Notes under the pieces: generated by a model | The model's input: the letters and a program-made list of their open reading frames with translations, nothing else | Told to the model about the DNA's origin: nothing | The model's database searches: none | NCBI RefSeq assembly: GCF_030548465.1 | Contig: NZ_JAUOSF010000002.1 | Location: 1 to 64,000 of the forward strand | Reading direction: 5' to 3' | DNA from: Tamlana sp. 2_MG-2023 | GTDB lineage: Bacteria; Bacteroidota; Bacteroidia; Flavobacteriales; Flavobacteriaceae | DNA length: 64,000 nucleotides | Made by a program: the position numbers and the translations under genes | In this document: piece after piece, positions 1-7,727 of the stretch | Position numbering within the stretch: position 1 is the stretch's first letter | How the letters are laid out: every line of letters begins with the position of its first letter

Positions 1-819
1 CCCAAACTGGAAATCAATCAAATTCCAATTCCAGAATTAGAAGGCGATCAAAAACAATACGAGTCTAAATTGGAAGCCATAAATGACTTAAAGGAGGTAA
101 AGCAAACCAATGCACCAAGTATTTATGATGAACGGTATTTAGACTCTTTAGGAATATACGATACAGAACTATTGGATAATCAGAAAATCAAATTGGTAGA
201 CAGTATTTATAAAAACAGCAAAATCTACTATACCAATACGCCACATGTGAAGCAGGAGGGAGTGGGGGTAGTGTCAAAGGTCGGAGTGCCTAAAGAACGA
301 GATTCTATAGTTGGTGAAGTCGAAGAGATAGACACTAAAGCTTTTAACTTGGAGCATCTGCTGTTTTTTGCATCTTCACCTATAGGAGTGGCTGCCCATG
401 CCAAAGATCAATACATTTCCGTGATTATAGATGGTACCCAAACGGTTAGAACAAACCACAGAATTAATATGCGCTTATTAGAAGACACAGAAATAGAAGG
501 GAAATTGTTTTTAAAACATACACCAATATATGGATTCGTAGATTTTGAACCAAATAGAACGATTATAACCATTGACAATATCCAGCATCATCCTGTAAAA
601 TTAAAAGCTTACGATTTACAAGATGGTAGAGAAGGTATTTATGTAAGAAATAGTTTTAGAGGTGAAGCTACTACTGAGGTGATAGGAGATATTGTTCAGG
701 ATGTCAATATTGCTGGCGTACCTCAGGTAAATGGCATTAAGAAAATATTTCAACAAAATAACCGAAGTATTAAAGTAAAGATTCTAGGTAATTATAAATT
801 GTATTTAAGAGCAGATTAA
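1..819 (+). CDS. traM: Conjugative transposon protein TraM, C-terminal part (5' end outside window)
   Basis: The frame is open from base 1 and no start is seen, so the gene begins upstream of the window. The last 230 residues match the C-terminal domain of Bacteroides-type TraM: an inner segment on loss of access with LRLLEDTEI, a GFVDFEPNRTIITI strand pair and a YDLQDGREGIYV motif. TraM is a structural part of the type IV-like mating apparatus of CTnDOT-family elements, thought to play a VirB10-like role across the envelope. traN follows after 21 bases, as in the standard tra operon order. The family call rests on remembered motif patterns; the missing N-terminus cannot be judged. Confidence 0.75.
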   Translation, partial: PKLEINQIPIPELEGDQKQYESKLEAINDLKEVKQTNAPSIYDERYLDSLGIYDTELLDNQKIKLVDSIYKNSKIYYTNTPHVKQEGVGVVSKVGVPKERDSIVGEVEEIDTKAFNLEHLLFFASSPIGVAAHAKDQYISVIIDGTQTVRTNHRINMRLLEDTEIEGKLFLKHTPIYGFVDFEPNRTIITIDNIQHHPVKLKAYDLQDGREGIYVRNSFRGEATTEVIGDIVQDVNIAGVPQVNGIKKIFQQNNRSIKVKILGNYKLYLRAD

Positions 820-840
820 TAACCTTTTAACCTTAAAAAA

Positions 841-1641
841 ATGAAAAATTATAGTTTAGTAGTATGTTTTATGCTCATGGCTCTAGCTTCAACAGCTCAA
901 GATGCACATGTTTTAGATACGATTTTGGTCAATGACAAGATGAATGTATCCTTGTTTTTTCCAGATTATATCCGTCAGGGGATTACTGGCTCTAAAGATT
1001 TTGTATTTACTTACAATAGAGAAAAGAAACAATATTTTGGACTTCTTCAGGCTCGACCAGGGCAAAAAAGTAATTTACTAGCTGTCACAGGTGATGGACA
1101 AGTGTATTCTTATATTCTGAAATACAGTGACACTATTACTAAATTAAATTATTTTATTTCTAAATCAGAAAGTATAGGGCACGAAGTTGCTAAGCTTTCG
1201 CAGGTGGCTCTTAAAGGTACAGATGATAGTTTAAATATTAAGCAATATTCCTATAGTGATGAATTTAGTAGATACCTTTTGAAAAAGGATTATAGGGTGG
1301 AGAAATCCAAGCGTAACAAAGGGGTGGTTTTAAAGTTGCTTGAAACAAGACATCATAAAGATTTGGTGTATTTAGTACTTGAACTTAAGAATAAGTCTAA
1401 GGTGGATTTTGAACTGGAGTATTTAAAATTCTATAAAGTATTGTCCACTAATAAACGAAAAGCATCCTATCAAAAGCTTAAGTTAAATCTAATAAATACC
1501 TATAATTATCCTTCAAATGTGAAAAAAGAAGACTCTGAATCTTTTGTTGTAGTGTTGCCTAAATTTAGCCTAGGAGACAATCAGTGTTTACAGTTGGAAC
1601 TGGCTGAAAAACGGGGGAGTAGGATTATTATTTTAAAATAG
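841..1641 (+). CDS. traN: Conjugative transposon protein TraN (DUF4138)
   Basis: This is a 266-aa protein with a Sec signal peptide ending near residue 19 (STAQ/DA). The body has the DUF4138/TraN layout: a first strand with VSLFFPDYI, an LLAVTGDGQVYSYILKY motif near residue 80, and a C-terminal beta-rich half with FVVVLPKFSLGDNQCLQLEL. TraN is an exported component of the conjugation channel, thought to match VirB9. It starts 21 bases after traM and is probably co-transcribed. The usual downstream genes traO, traP and traQ do not follow. Instead the coding capacity stops, so the tra operon is either truncated here or differently arranged. The ATG start is supported by the signal peptide. Confidence 0.75.
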   Translation: MKNYSLVVCFMLMALASTAQDAHVLDTILVNDKMNVSLFFPDYIRQGITGSKDFVFTYNREKKQYFGLLQARPGQKSNLLAVTGDGQVYSYILKYSDTITKLNYFISKSESIGHEVAKLSQVALKGTDDSLNIKQYSYSDEFSRYLLKKDYRVEKSKRNKGVVLKLLETRHHKDLVYLVLELKNKSKVDFELEYLKFYKVLSTNKRKASYQKLKLNLINTYNYPSNVKKEDSESFVVVLPKFSLGDNQCLQLELAEKRGSRIIILK

Positions 1642-2165
1642 GTTTGGATGAAAAATGACTCCTGTTGTGATCTCTATAGATTGTTCTTTTTTTAAAGGAT
1701 ATAAGTAAAGATTGGTAATGTAGATTATGTGGGGCAACTACTAAAATCTTGCATTGAATACTCCATGCCTTTATGCTAAATCATGCTGTTTAAGCATAGT
1801 ATTTTCTTGATCCTCCAGATAATCAATATCTTAATAGCTTTATATTTCTGCATAGATATTGCTGATTTTTGTGGAACAAAATAACCCTCTAGAATTTTCT
1901 ATAATGAAATTTTATTTTGGTAAAAAAGGGAAATCAGTTTGCTTTTAAGCAGATATTGGGAAAAATGAAGCGCCTACACCAACAACTTCCCTAATGATTG
2001 GAGATATACTGGAGATACGCTTCAATAAATATTTATAAATATTTGGCTTGAAAAAGTGACCATTGAAATTCAAAGCCTTAAAAAATATCTTTAATTCGGT
2101 TAGAAATAATGCCATTAACGAGCAGCCTTTTAAGTACAGGGCTATATTCCGTATTATCAAATTAA
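1642..2165 (+). other. Gene-free stretch after traN
   Basis: This AT-rich, roughly 520-base stretch has frequent stops in all frames. I found no convincing gene, terminator or repeat. Short open pieces around 1949-2039 and 1945-2160 show no recognisable family. It is probably decayed element DNA. Confidence 0.5.
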
Positions 2166-2645
2166 AGTGAAATACTTTTTAAACTTAGGTGTTATGTAGA
2201 TAAATTTCATGAGAAAATAACGCATGCTAATGGATATTTCTCCACCACTGAAAGCAAAGATTTGTCTGGCACCATCATTCCGCAACTGGAGGGATATAGT
2301 TTCCAACCAGCGTCAAAGGATTTTACAAATTTAGAGCAAAATATCATTCAAGATTTTGAAGGTGTCCTTGACCTCTTGTGGACAAATGACGATATCCTGG
2401 AAATACATAAGATGCGAATTTATCCTAACCCGTCTAATTATGGTCGCTTTACTATGGCGTTTCCTCGTAGAGCAATACTAATCAAGGAAATTAAAGTTTT
2501 TAGTCTTTCAAGATTAGTTTACTCGGTTAAGGTTAATAAATATGAAAGTTCATATACTTTAACTCATAATCTCTCGAGTGGAGCCTATTTTATTTCAGTT
2601 GTGACGGATTTAGGTACTTTTAATAATAAGATCATAGTTAATTGA
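2166..2645 (+). pseudogene. 5'-truncated remnant of a secreted protein with a T9SS type A sorting domain
   Basis: The frame is open from 2166 to the stop at 2643-2645 but has no ATG near its 5' end; the first usable start (TTG at 2262) falls mid-domain. The C-terminal 75 residues have the Por secretion (type IX) sorting domain pattern: MRIYPNPSNYGRFTM, then a strand with KVFSLSRLVYSV, then LSSGAYFISVVT and a terminal KIIVN. Intact proteins of this class are several hundred residues long and carry a signal peptide and an enzyme or adhesin domain. Here only the tail and about 80 preceding residues survive. It is most likely a broken gene left by an insertion or deletion at the element border. 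Confidence 0.6.
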
Positions 2646-2842
2646 TTGAAACAAGACTTTAATCATAACAAAAAAGTAAAATAAATTTCTGTAGTATGTA
2701 GTGTCAAAATTAGTAATATTTTTTTAGAAAGAACATCATGAAGTAGTTATGCTGGGGATTTTTAATATAGAATTATAGAGCTTATAGAAATGCTTTTAAA
2801 GTATTAAATTAGCGGAAATTAATTTTAAAAACCTTCAAATTC

Positions 2843-3019
2843 ATGAAAGAACTATTGGAACAAATCAACGCTCAGTATGAAGCGTTTAATAATGATGCTA
2901 ATTCACAATTAGAAAGTGGGAATAAGGCTGCGGGAACTCGTGCTCGTAAGGCGACTCTAGATATGACTAAATTAATGAAAGAGTTTAGAAAAGTATCTAT
3001 TGAGGCTTCAAAAAAATAG
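2843..3019 (+). CDS. Histone H1-like small basic protein (Bacteroidetes Hc1-like)
   Basis: This short gene of 58 codons starts at ATG 2843 and begins MKELLEQINAQYEAF. It has an acidic helical N-half and a basic middle (GTRARKATLDMTKLMKEFRK) and ends in SKK. The pattern matches the small flavobacterial proteins annotated as histone H1-like (Hc1 family), thought to bind DNA and help compact the nucleoid. It is followed at once by a hairpin terminator, which supports a real transcript. It sits between the tra remnant and the integrase, so it is either element cargo or a chromosomal gene next to the insertion. Function is inferred from family resemblance only. Confidence 0.7.
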   Translation: MKELLEQINAQYEAFNNDANSQLESGNKAAGTRARKATLDMTKLMKEFRKVSIEASKK

Positions 3020-3040
3020 TTTCTTACTAGGATGAGACAG

Positions 3041-3069
3041 AATCCCTTCATTGTGTGAGGGGATTTTTT
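3041..3069 (+). terminator. Intrinsic terminator after H1-like gene
   Basis: A 9-bp stem (AATCCCTTC with GAGGGGATT, one G-U pair) is followed by a T run. It lies 21 bases after the stop of the H1-like gene. The following 290 bases up to the integrase stop at 3360 hold no gene that I can support. Confidence 0.7.
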
Positions 3070-3359
3070 GGTTTTTAATATGGTGCTAGATTAATATAAA
3101 TACATATATAGTTTAATTTGATGAACTATTAAAATGAAAGAGTTTTAAGCTAAAGGTGGTCTTTTTCGTAGATTTTAAAACTGTTTCCAAATAGTGTTGA
3201 TTGATAAGATAAAGACGTCTGCTTAGTTAATATCCGGTTAGATTTGTTTATCTACTGTATTTAGATAGAAGGTGAATTTTTGATAATGTAAATACTAAGA
3301 GGATCTAGCTCTTAATATTACATTACTCGCTTTAATATTAATCTGGAATGTATAAATTT

Positions 3360-4613
3360 TTAAATTGATTTCTGGTTTGGTGATTCTTTTGTGTTATTCA
3401 AATCAGCAAACTTATTCTTCAGGGCTTTCATGTCATCGCTAACCTTTTTATCCAAAATTTTTGCATAATGCTGGGTAGTTCGTAAGGATTTATGCCCAAG
3501 CATTTTACTTACTGATTCAATAGAAACCCCGTTTGTAAGTGTTACAGTAGTAGCAAAGGTGTGACGTGCTAAATGAAATGTTAGATTTTTATTTATTTTA
3601 CATAAATCTGCAATTTCCTTTAAGTAAGCATTCATTTTTTGGTTGCTTAAAACAGGAAGCAAAAGTTCAGTGTCCAAAGATTCCTGAAGTACTTCGTATT
3701 TATCAATAATTGACTCTGGGATTGAAAGAATAGGAATATTACTTCTTGTATCTGTTTTTGTTCTTTTGGTTTTAATCCAATTTTGGCCATCAATACCAAT
3801 AACAATATCATTTTTGGTAAGCTTTTTTACATCTGCATAGGCCAACCCAGTAAAGCAACTAAAAATAAAGATGTCCTTAACTTGGTTCAATCGGTCAGTT
3901 GAAAAATCCTTTTCAACAATCCTTTGAATTTCGTCACTAGTTAAAAATTCCCTGTCCACAATTTTAAGTTTGGCTTTCCAATGGATAAAAGGGTCTTTGC
4001 TAATCCAGTCATTGGCATAGGCAATGCGAATGATTTTTTTAAAATTCGTTACGTATTTAATTGCTGAATTGTGAGCACAGTTTCTTGTAGTTTTTAGATA
4101 ATATTCAAATCCAGTAATAAACTTAAGATCTACTTCTCTAACAGGAATATCTTTAACTTGATACTCTTTTAGTATATAATCAGTAACATGCTTCATTGCC
4201 GTTTTATAGCGTTCCGCTGTTCCAGCTGAAAAATCTTTGCCAATTAATTCATTAACTTGATCATTGTGTTCTTGAAAAATCGCCAAAAGCATCTTTTGAT
4301 TGCTATTCTTACCCAAATAGATGTTTTTGATTTTTTCTGCAGTAATCAAAATATTATTTTCCGATAGCTGTTCTTGAATTTTATTAATCTTAAGTTCTAT
4401 TGAGAGAAGATATTTATTCAATTCCCGAACGTCGGGAGTAGTGCCTCTTATTTTACCTGCATCAGAATTCCATCGCGTTAATTGCACTTTACGCCTTATG
4501 CTAAACTCACTTCGCTTACCATTTACAGTAATACGTGCATATACGGGCGCATAACCGTTTTTGTCAATATCGTTTCCTCGTGGGTAGAATAGGATGGAGA
4601 ATGTAGTTTGCAT
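3360..4613 (-). CDS. Tyrosine recombinase (integrase), Bacteroidetes type
   Basis: This is a 417-aa site-specific recombinase. It has an N-terminal arm-type DNA-binding domain (residues 1-90, starting MQTTFSILFYPRGN), a SAM-like core-binding domain (about 105-200) and a C-terminal catalytic domain. The catalytic pattern is visible: Arg in the SCFTGLAYADVKKL region, LTFHLARHTFATT (H-x-x-R), LGHKSLRTTQHYAKI with the nucleophilic Tyr. I place the start at 4613 because the conserved N-terminus begins there; an upstream in-frame ATG at 4646 would add 11 residues. The gene lies downstream of and co-oriented with tRNA-Ser, the usual arrangement for elements that integrate in a tRNA 3' end. All catalytic parts appear intact. 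Confidence 0.9.
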   Translation of the reverse strand: MQTTFSILFYPRGNDIDKNGYAPVYARITVNGKRSEFSIRRKVQLTRWNSDAGKIRGTTPDVRELNKYLLSIELKINKIQEQLSENNILITAEKIKNIYLGKNSNQKMLLAIFQEHNDQVNELIGKDFSAGTAERYKTAMKHVTDYILKEYQVKDIPVREVDLKFITGFEYYLKTTRNCAHNSAIKYVTNFKKIIRIAYANDWISKDPFIHWKAKLKIVDREFLTSDEIQRIVEKDFSTDRLNQVKDIFIFSCFTGLAYADVKKLTKNDIVIGIDGQNWIKTKRTKTDTRSNIPILSIPESIIDKYEVLQESLDTELLLPVLSNQKMNAYLKEIADLCKINKNLTFHLARHTFATTVTLTNGVSIESVSKMLGHKSLRTTQHYAKILDKKVSDDMKALKNKFADLNNTKESPNQKSI

Positions 4614-4753
4614 CGGTGCGTATTTTTTATCTCCACTAAAATACAAAAAAAAATATCAATTATAAAAATTACACCATGCTTGTAAATCACTGTATTACAG
4701 TGTTTAACAATTAGTTCGGTGCGTAAATTTTATTTTAAAAAATACGCACCGAA
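4613..4753. repeat. Three copies of TACGCACCGA around the integrase start
   Basis: The decamer TACGCACCGA or its complement occurs at 4612-4622, 4715-4725 and 4743-4753. The last two copies form an inverted repeat with perfect 11-bp arms (TTCGGTGCGTA / TACGCACCGAA) around a 17-base A/T-rich loop. The first copy touches the integrase ATG at 4613. Such spaced copies could be arm-type binding sites for the integrase or excisionase, or an operator controlling it. Confidence 0.6.
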
Positions 4754-4805
4754 TCCCGCACTTTTTATTTGATATTTTATTGTTTTATTTGATATTGAAT
4801 AAAAT

Positions 4806-4840
4806 TAAAAACCCTGTAAACATTTAATTTACAGGGTTTT
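4806..4840 (-). terminator. Intrinsic terminator downstream of tRNA-Ser
   Basis: A perfect hairpin, CCCTGTAAA with TTTACAGGG around a 7-base loop, has A/T runs on both sides. On the minus strand it follows the tRNA 3' end by about 24 bases and is followed by a T-rich tract, so it should end the tRNA transcript before the integrase gene. Confidence 0.7.
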
Positions 4841-4863
4841 AGTGGAATTTGATGTATTTCTTG

Positions 4864-4948
4864 CGGAGAAAGAGGGATTCGAACCCCCGGAGGTGTGACC
4901 CTCAACAGTTTTCAAGACTGCCGCATTCGACCACTCTGCCATTTCTCC
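4864..4948 (-). tRNA. tRNA-Ser (anticodon UGA)
   Basis: The minus strand folds as a class II tRNA of 85 nt: acceptor GGAGAAA paired with TTTCTCC, discriminator G, D arm GGCAGAGTGGTCGAATGC, anticodon loop CTTGAAA with TGA, a long variable arm, and T arm GGGGGTTCGAATCCC. The 3' end faces the integrase, so this tRNA end is the likely attachment site of the element to its left. CCA is not encoded. Confidence 0.95.
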
Positions 4949-4983
4949 TGAGTGCCTCATCAGGTATTCCCTGAATGCGGGTG

Positions 4984-5015
4984 CAAATATAGAAACCTTT
5001 TTCAATTCTGTCAAA
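4984..5015 (-). promoter_or_regulatory. Promoter of tRNA-Ser
   Basis: On the minus strand TTTG is followed by exactly 20 bases and TATATTTG, a full match to the Bacteroidetes consensus (TTTG, 19-20 bp, TAnnTTTG). The -7 box ends about 35 bases before the tRNA 5' end. Confidence 0.75.
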
Positions 5016-5133
5016 CAAAAATCAATTTTTTTTCAATTTTTTTTTCAAGCCCGTTTTCCGCCTTAATTTTTAGGCATATTGTAGTAAAATACAAACTGCA
5101 TATCTTATTTTTGTGCAAATACAAAAACCAATA

Positions 5134-5763
5134 ATGGATACGATTAAGCAACTACAATGGCGCTATGCAACCAAGAAATTTGATGTCACCAAAAAGCTTT
5201 CCGCAGAAAAATTAAATGTGGTCAAACAAGCTTTCAACCTTACGGCAACATCCTTCGGCTTGCAAACCATTAAGTTAGTGATTATTGAAGATCAAACCGT
5301 ACGTCAATCCCTATTAAAAGCCTCATTCAACCAAAGGCAAGTGGTAGACGCCTCCCATTTGCTCGTTATCTGTGTGCAGAGCGACATCAGTACCGCCGAT
5401 ATCGATAATTATTACAAAAACATACAAGGCATTCGCCAAACATCCGAAACCATATTAAAACCCTATCGTGAAGATTTAGTAAAAATGATGGCTGGTAAAT
5501 CCGTGGTCCAACGCCAACAGTGGTCTACCAACCAAGCCTATATCGCCTTAGGAAATTTAATGACCGTTTGTGCTGTAGAAGGCATCGATTCCTGCCCGAT
5601 GGAAGGTTTTTTACCCCAAGAATACGATCGCATTTTAGAGCTCGACAAGCAAGGATTAAAATCGGTGTTGCTATTACCTTTAGGGTATCGCGCTGCCGAC
5701 GATATGTTTTCCGAATTAAAAAAAGTAAGACGCCCCATAAACGAGGCCGTAATAGAAATATAA
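5134..5763 (+). CDS. NAD(P)H-dependent nitroreductase family oxidoreductase
   Basis: This is a 209-aa single-domain flavoprotein of the NfsB-like nitroreductase family (usual length 200-220). The N-terminal FMN-contact pattern RYATKKFD is followed by SFGLQTIKLVII, and the late motif AIDSCPMEGF is present as EGIDSCPMEGF, then LLPLGYRA. The family transfers two electrons from NAD(P)H to nitroaromatics, quinones or similar substrates in the cytoplasm; the physiological substrate is not evident. I chose ATG 5134 because the conserved N-terminus starts there; upstream codons in the same frame are not family-like. A possible -7 box TATTTTTG lies at 5106-5113. The next gene starts 130 bases later. 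Confidence 0.85.
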   Translation: MDTIKQLQWRYATKKFDVTKKLSAEKLNVVKQAFNLTATSFGLQTIKLVIIEDQTVRQSLLKASFNQRQVVDASHLLVICVQSDISTADIDNYYKNIQGIRQTSETILKPYREDLVKMMAGKSVVQRQQWSTNQAYIALGNLMTVCAVEGIDSCPMEGFLPQEYDRILELDKQGLKSVLLLPLGYRAADDMFSELKKVRRPINEAVIEI

Positions 5764-5893
5764 AAGCTTTGGGCGTTACCACAAGGGTCGGGCTTTCCGC
5801 TATATCTTTTTTGCTTTTCATGGCAAAAAAGGATGCCGCTACAATCCCTAACGCACAGCAGTACTAAAAAACAACATTAAAGAAAAAAAAGAT

Positions 5894-7090
5894 ATGCCAG
5901 GATTTGAATTATTTGGAGATTTAGAACGTAAAGAAGTCAATGATGTACTAGACAATGGCGTGCTCATGCGCTATGGTTTCGATGGCATGCGTAACGGACA
6001 TTGGAAGTCAAAAGAACTAGAAACCGCTTTACAAGATACCTTTCAAGCCAATCACGTACAACTCGTTTCTAGCGGAACAGCAGCCGTTTCAGTAGCCTTG
6101 GCATCAGCTGGTGTAGGCGCCGGTGATGAGGTTATTATGCCAGCATTCACTTTCGTGGCTAGTTTTGAAGCCATCATGATGTTAGGTGCTATTCCGGTGC
6201 TTGTAGATATCGATGATACATTAGGGCTAGACCCCGAAGCTGTAAAAGCAGCCATTACACCAAAAACCAAAGCCGTTATGGTGGTGCAAATGTGCGGTGG
6301 TATGGCTAATATGACGGCTTTACTAGATATTTGTAAGGGCAACAATTTACTTCTTGTTGAAGATGCCTGCCAAGCTATTGGCGGAACATACAACGGAAAA
6401 CCCCTTGGTAGCATTGGTGATTTAGGCTGTTTTTCATTCGATTTCGTAAAAACCATTACCAGTGGAGAAGGTGGAGCCGTGGTAACAAATAATGAAAAGT
6501 ATTATACCAACGCCGATCATTATAGCGATCACGGTCATGATCACGTAGGGAATGATAGAGGTGCCGAAACCCATCCGTTTTTAGGTTATAACTTCAGAAT
6601 TTCAGAGCTACATGCCGCTGTAGGTTTAGCGCAGGTTAGACGTCTTCCAGAATTTATAGCCATTCAGAAAAAGAATTTCAACATCATCAAAGAAGCCCTT
6701 TCTGAAATTCCAGAAGTCACCTTTAGAACCGTTCCGGAAGGTGGAGAAGAGAGCTATGCTTTTTTAAGTTTCTTTCTGCCAGATTTAGAAATAGCCACAA
6801 AAGTGGCTTCAGCATTTAAAGAAAACGGGGTAGATGCTTGTTTTCATTATTTCAATAACAACTGGCATTATATCAGAAAATGGGATCACTTAAAAGATAT
6901 GAAGTCGTTGTTTCCAATTTCAGCTGAAGTTAAAAACGGACTGAAATACCTAGAAACTAAAACCTTCGAAAAATCAGATCACTACATCGCAAGAAATATA
7001 TCTTGCCTAATCAAACTTTCATGGACCGAAGAAGAGGTAAAAGCTCGTGCTTCAAAAATGGTAGAAGTGATTAAATCTTGTTTGTCGTAA
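5894..7090 (+). CDS. DegT/DnrJ/EryC1/StrS family PLP aminotransferase
   Basis: This is a 398-aa fold-type I PLP enzyme of the sugar aminotransferase class. Visible features are the VSSGTAAVSVAL cofactor-phosphate loop (residues 58-69), VEDACQAIGG with Asp157 contacting the pyridine ring, and the internal aldimine Lys186 in SFDFVKTITSGEGG. GYNFRISELHAAVGLAQ near residue 235 is typical of the family. Such enzymes aminate keto-sugars for surface polysaccharides or antibiotics. There are no other sugar-nucleotide genes beside it, so the substrate stays unknown. The ATG start at 5894 gives the normal length. It is followed by a 640-base region full of palindromic repeats. Confidence 0.85.
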   Translation: MPGFELFGDLERKEVNDVLDNGVLMRYGFDGMRNGHWKSKELETALQDTFQANHVQLVSSGTAAVSVALASAGVGAGDEVIMPAFTFVASFEAIMMLGAIPVLVDIDDTLGLDPEAVKAAITPKTKAVMVVQMCGGMANMTALLDICKGNNLLLVEDACQAIGGTYNGKPLGSIGDLGCFSFDFVKTITSGEGGAVVTNNEKYYTNADHYSDHGHDHVGNDRGAETHPFLGYNFRISELHAAVGLAQVRRLPEFIAIQKKNFNIIKEALSEIPEVTFRTVPEGGEESYAFLSFFLPDLEIATKVASAFKENGVDACFHYFNNNWHYIRKWDHLKDMKSLFPISAEVKNGLKYLETKTFEKSDHYIARNISCLIKLSWTEEEVKARASKMVEVIKSCLS

Positions 7091-7276
7091 TTCCTAAATT
7101 TTGAACTCGATTCAGAATCTCATGAAACAAATAAGGTATCACACAATCAGAATATGAATAAAAAAGGTGTTCGAGCCTGCCTATCGGCAGACAGGCGAAG
7201 CCGAGAATAGTTTGTGATTCTCAAGAAATATTTCAGAATGACATAGCTTTGAGAACTTTATAACCGAGACTGGATT

Positions 7277-7428
7277 TCTGATTATCCGTAATGTGACATA
7301 ATTGCTATCGTCAACCTGAACTTGTTTCAGGTTCTCATCACAATATATTAATTATCAGCTTTATGAGATTCCGAAATAAATTCGGAATGACGTAAATACA
7401 ATATTTAGGTTACAAAACGGATATACAA
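7277..7428 (+). repeat. 152-bp intergenic repeat, left copy
   Basis: This segment matches the reverse complement of 12204-12355 over 152 bases with about seven mismatches counted by eye (near 95% identity). It contains two palindromes, ATTCCGAA-ATAAA-TTCGGAAT (7367-7387) and AACCTGAA-CTTG-TTTCAGGTT (7313-7333). The two copies are in inverted orientation and bracket the transport genes. Confidence 0.9.
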
Positions 7429-7531
7429 CTGGATTTTTATAAACGAAACACAGATGTTTAAGCTTGATCATCATTCTTTGTGTTGATAAACGATTTTAAA
7501 AAAAAGTTTAAAAAAGTATTAGCCTCTCAAT

Positions 7532-7571
7532 AAAGACCCTTCAGGTTTTAGAAACCTGAAGGGTCTTTTTC
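7532..7571. terminator. Bidirectional intrinsic terminator
   Basis: A perfect 17-bp stem (AAAGACCCTTCAGGTTT with its complement) encloses a 3-base loop, with A and T runs on the two sides. It lies between the convergent aminotransferase (ends 7090) and permease (ends 7728) and can serve both. Confidence 0.85.
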
Positions 7572-7727
7572 TTTTACGAAACACAACAATTAATATTGAT
7601 TAAGTGCACAAAAAAGTAGTCGTTGAGATTCGTTCTCGACTCCGAACACGGGTTCAATTGATGTTTAGTAAAGGTGTTCGTGCGTATTCGAGAACTTGCT
7701 TTAATTTTAAGCAAAGTACTTATTTAA

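Larger units (their letters stand above)
7091..7727. other. Gene-free region with REP-like palindromes
   Basis: No gene is seen in these 637 bases. They hold a nested palindrome at 7175-7196 (CTGCC TATC GGCAG core), a diverged ATTCT...AGAAT palindrome around 7217-7243, one copy of the 152-bp inverted repeat, a terminator, and scattered CGAACAC / GTGTTCG half sites (7167-7173, 7652-7658, 7675-7680). The look is that of REP-like intergenic repeat families found in many Flavobacteriaceae. Confidence 0.6.

Noticed and set aside
1945-2160. 71-codon open frame on the minus strand
   Set aside because: No family resemblance, AT-driven composition (many Leu, Ile, Phe), in a decayed region with no promoter or terminator.
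4829-5014. Open frame covering tRNA-Ser
   Set aside because: It is the translation of the tRNA gene itself and its promoter.
5520-5867. Open frames overlapping the nitroreductase 3' end on both strands
   Set aside because: Shadow frames of a well-supported gene; no family match.
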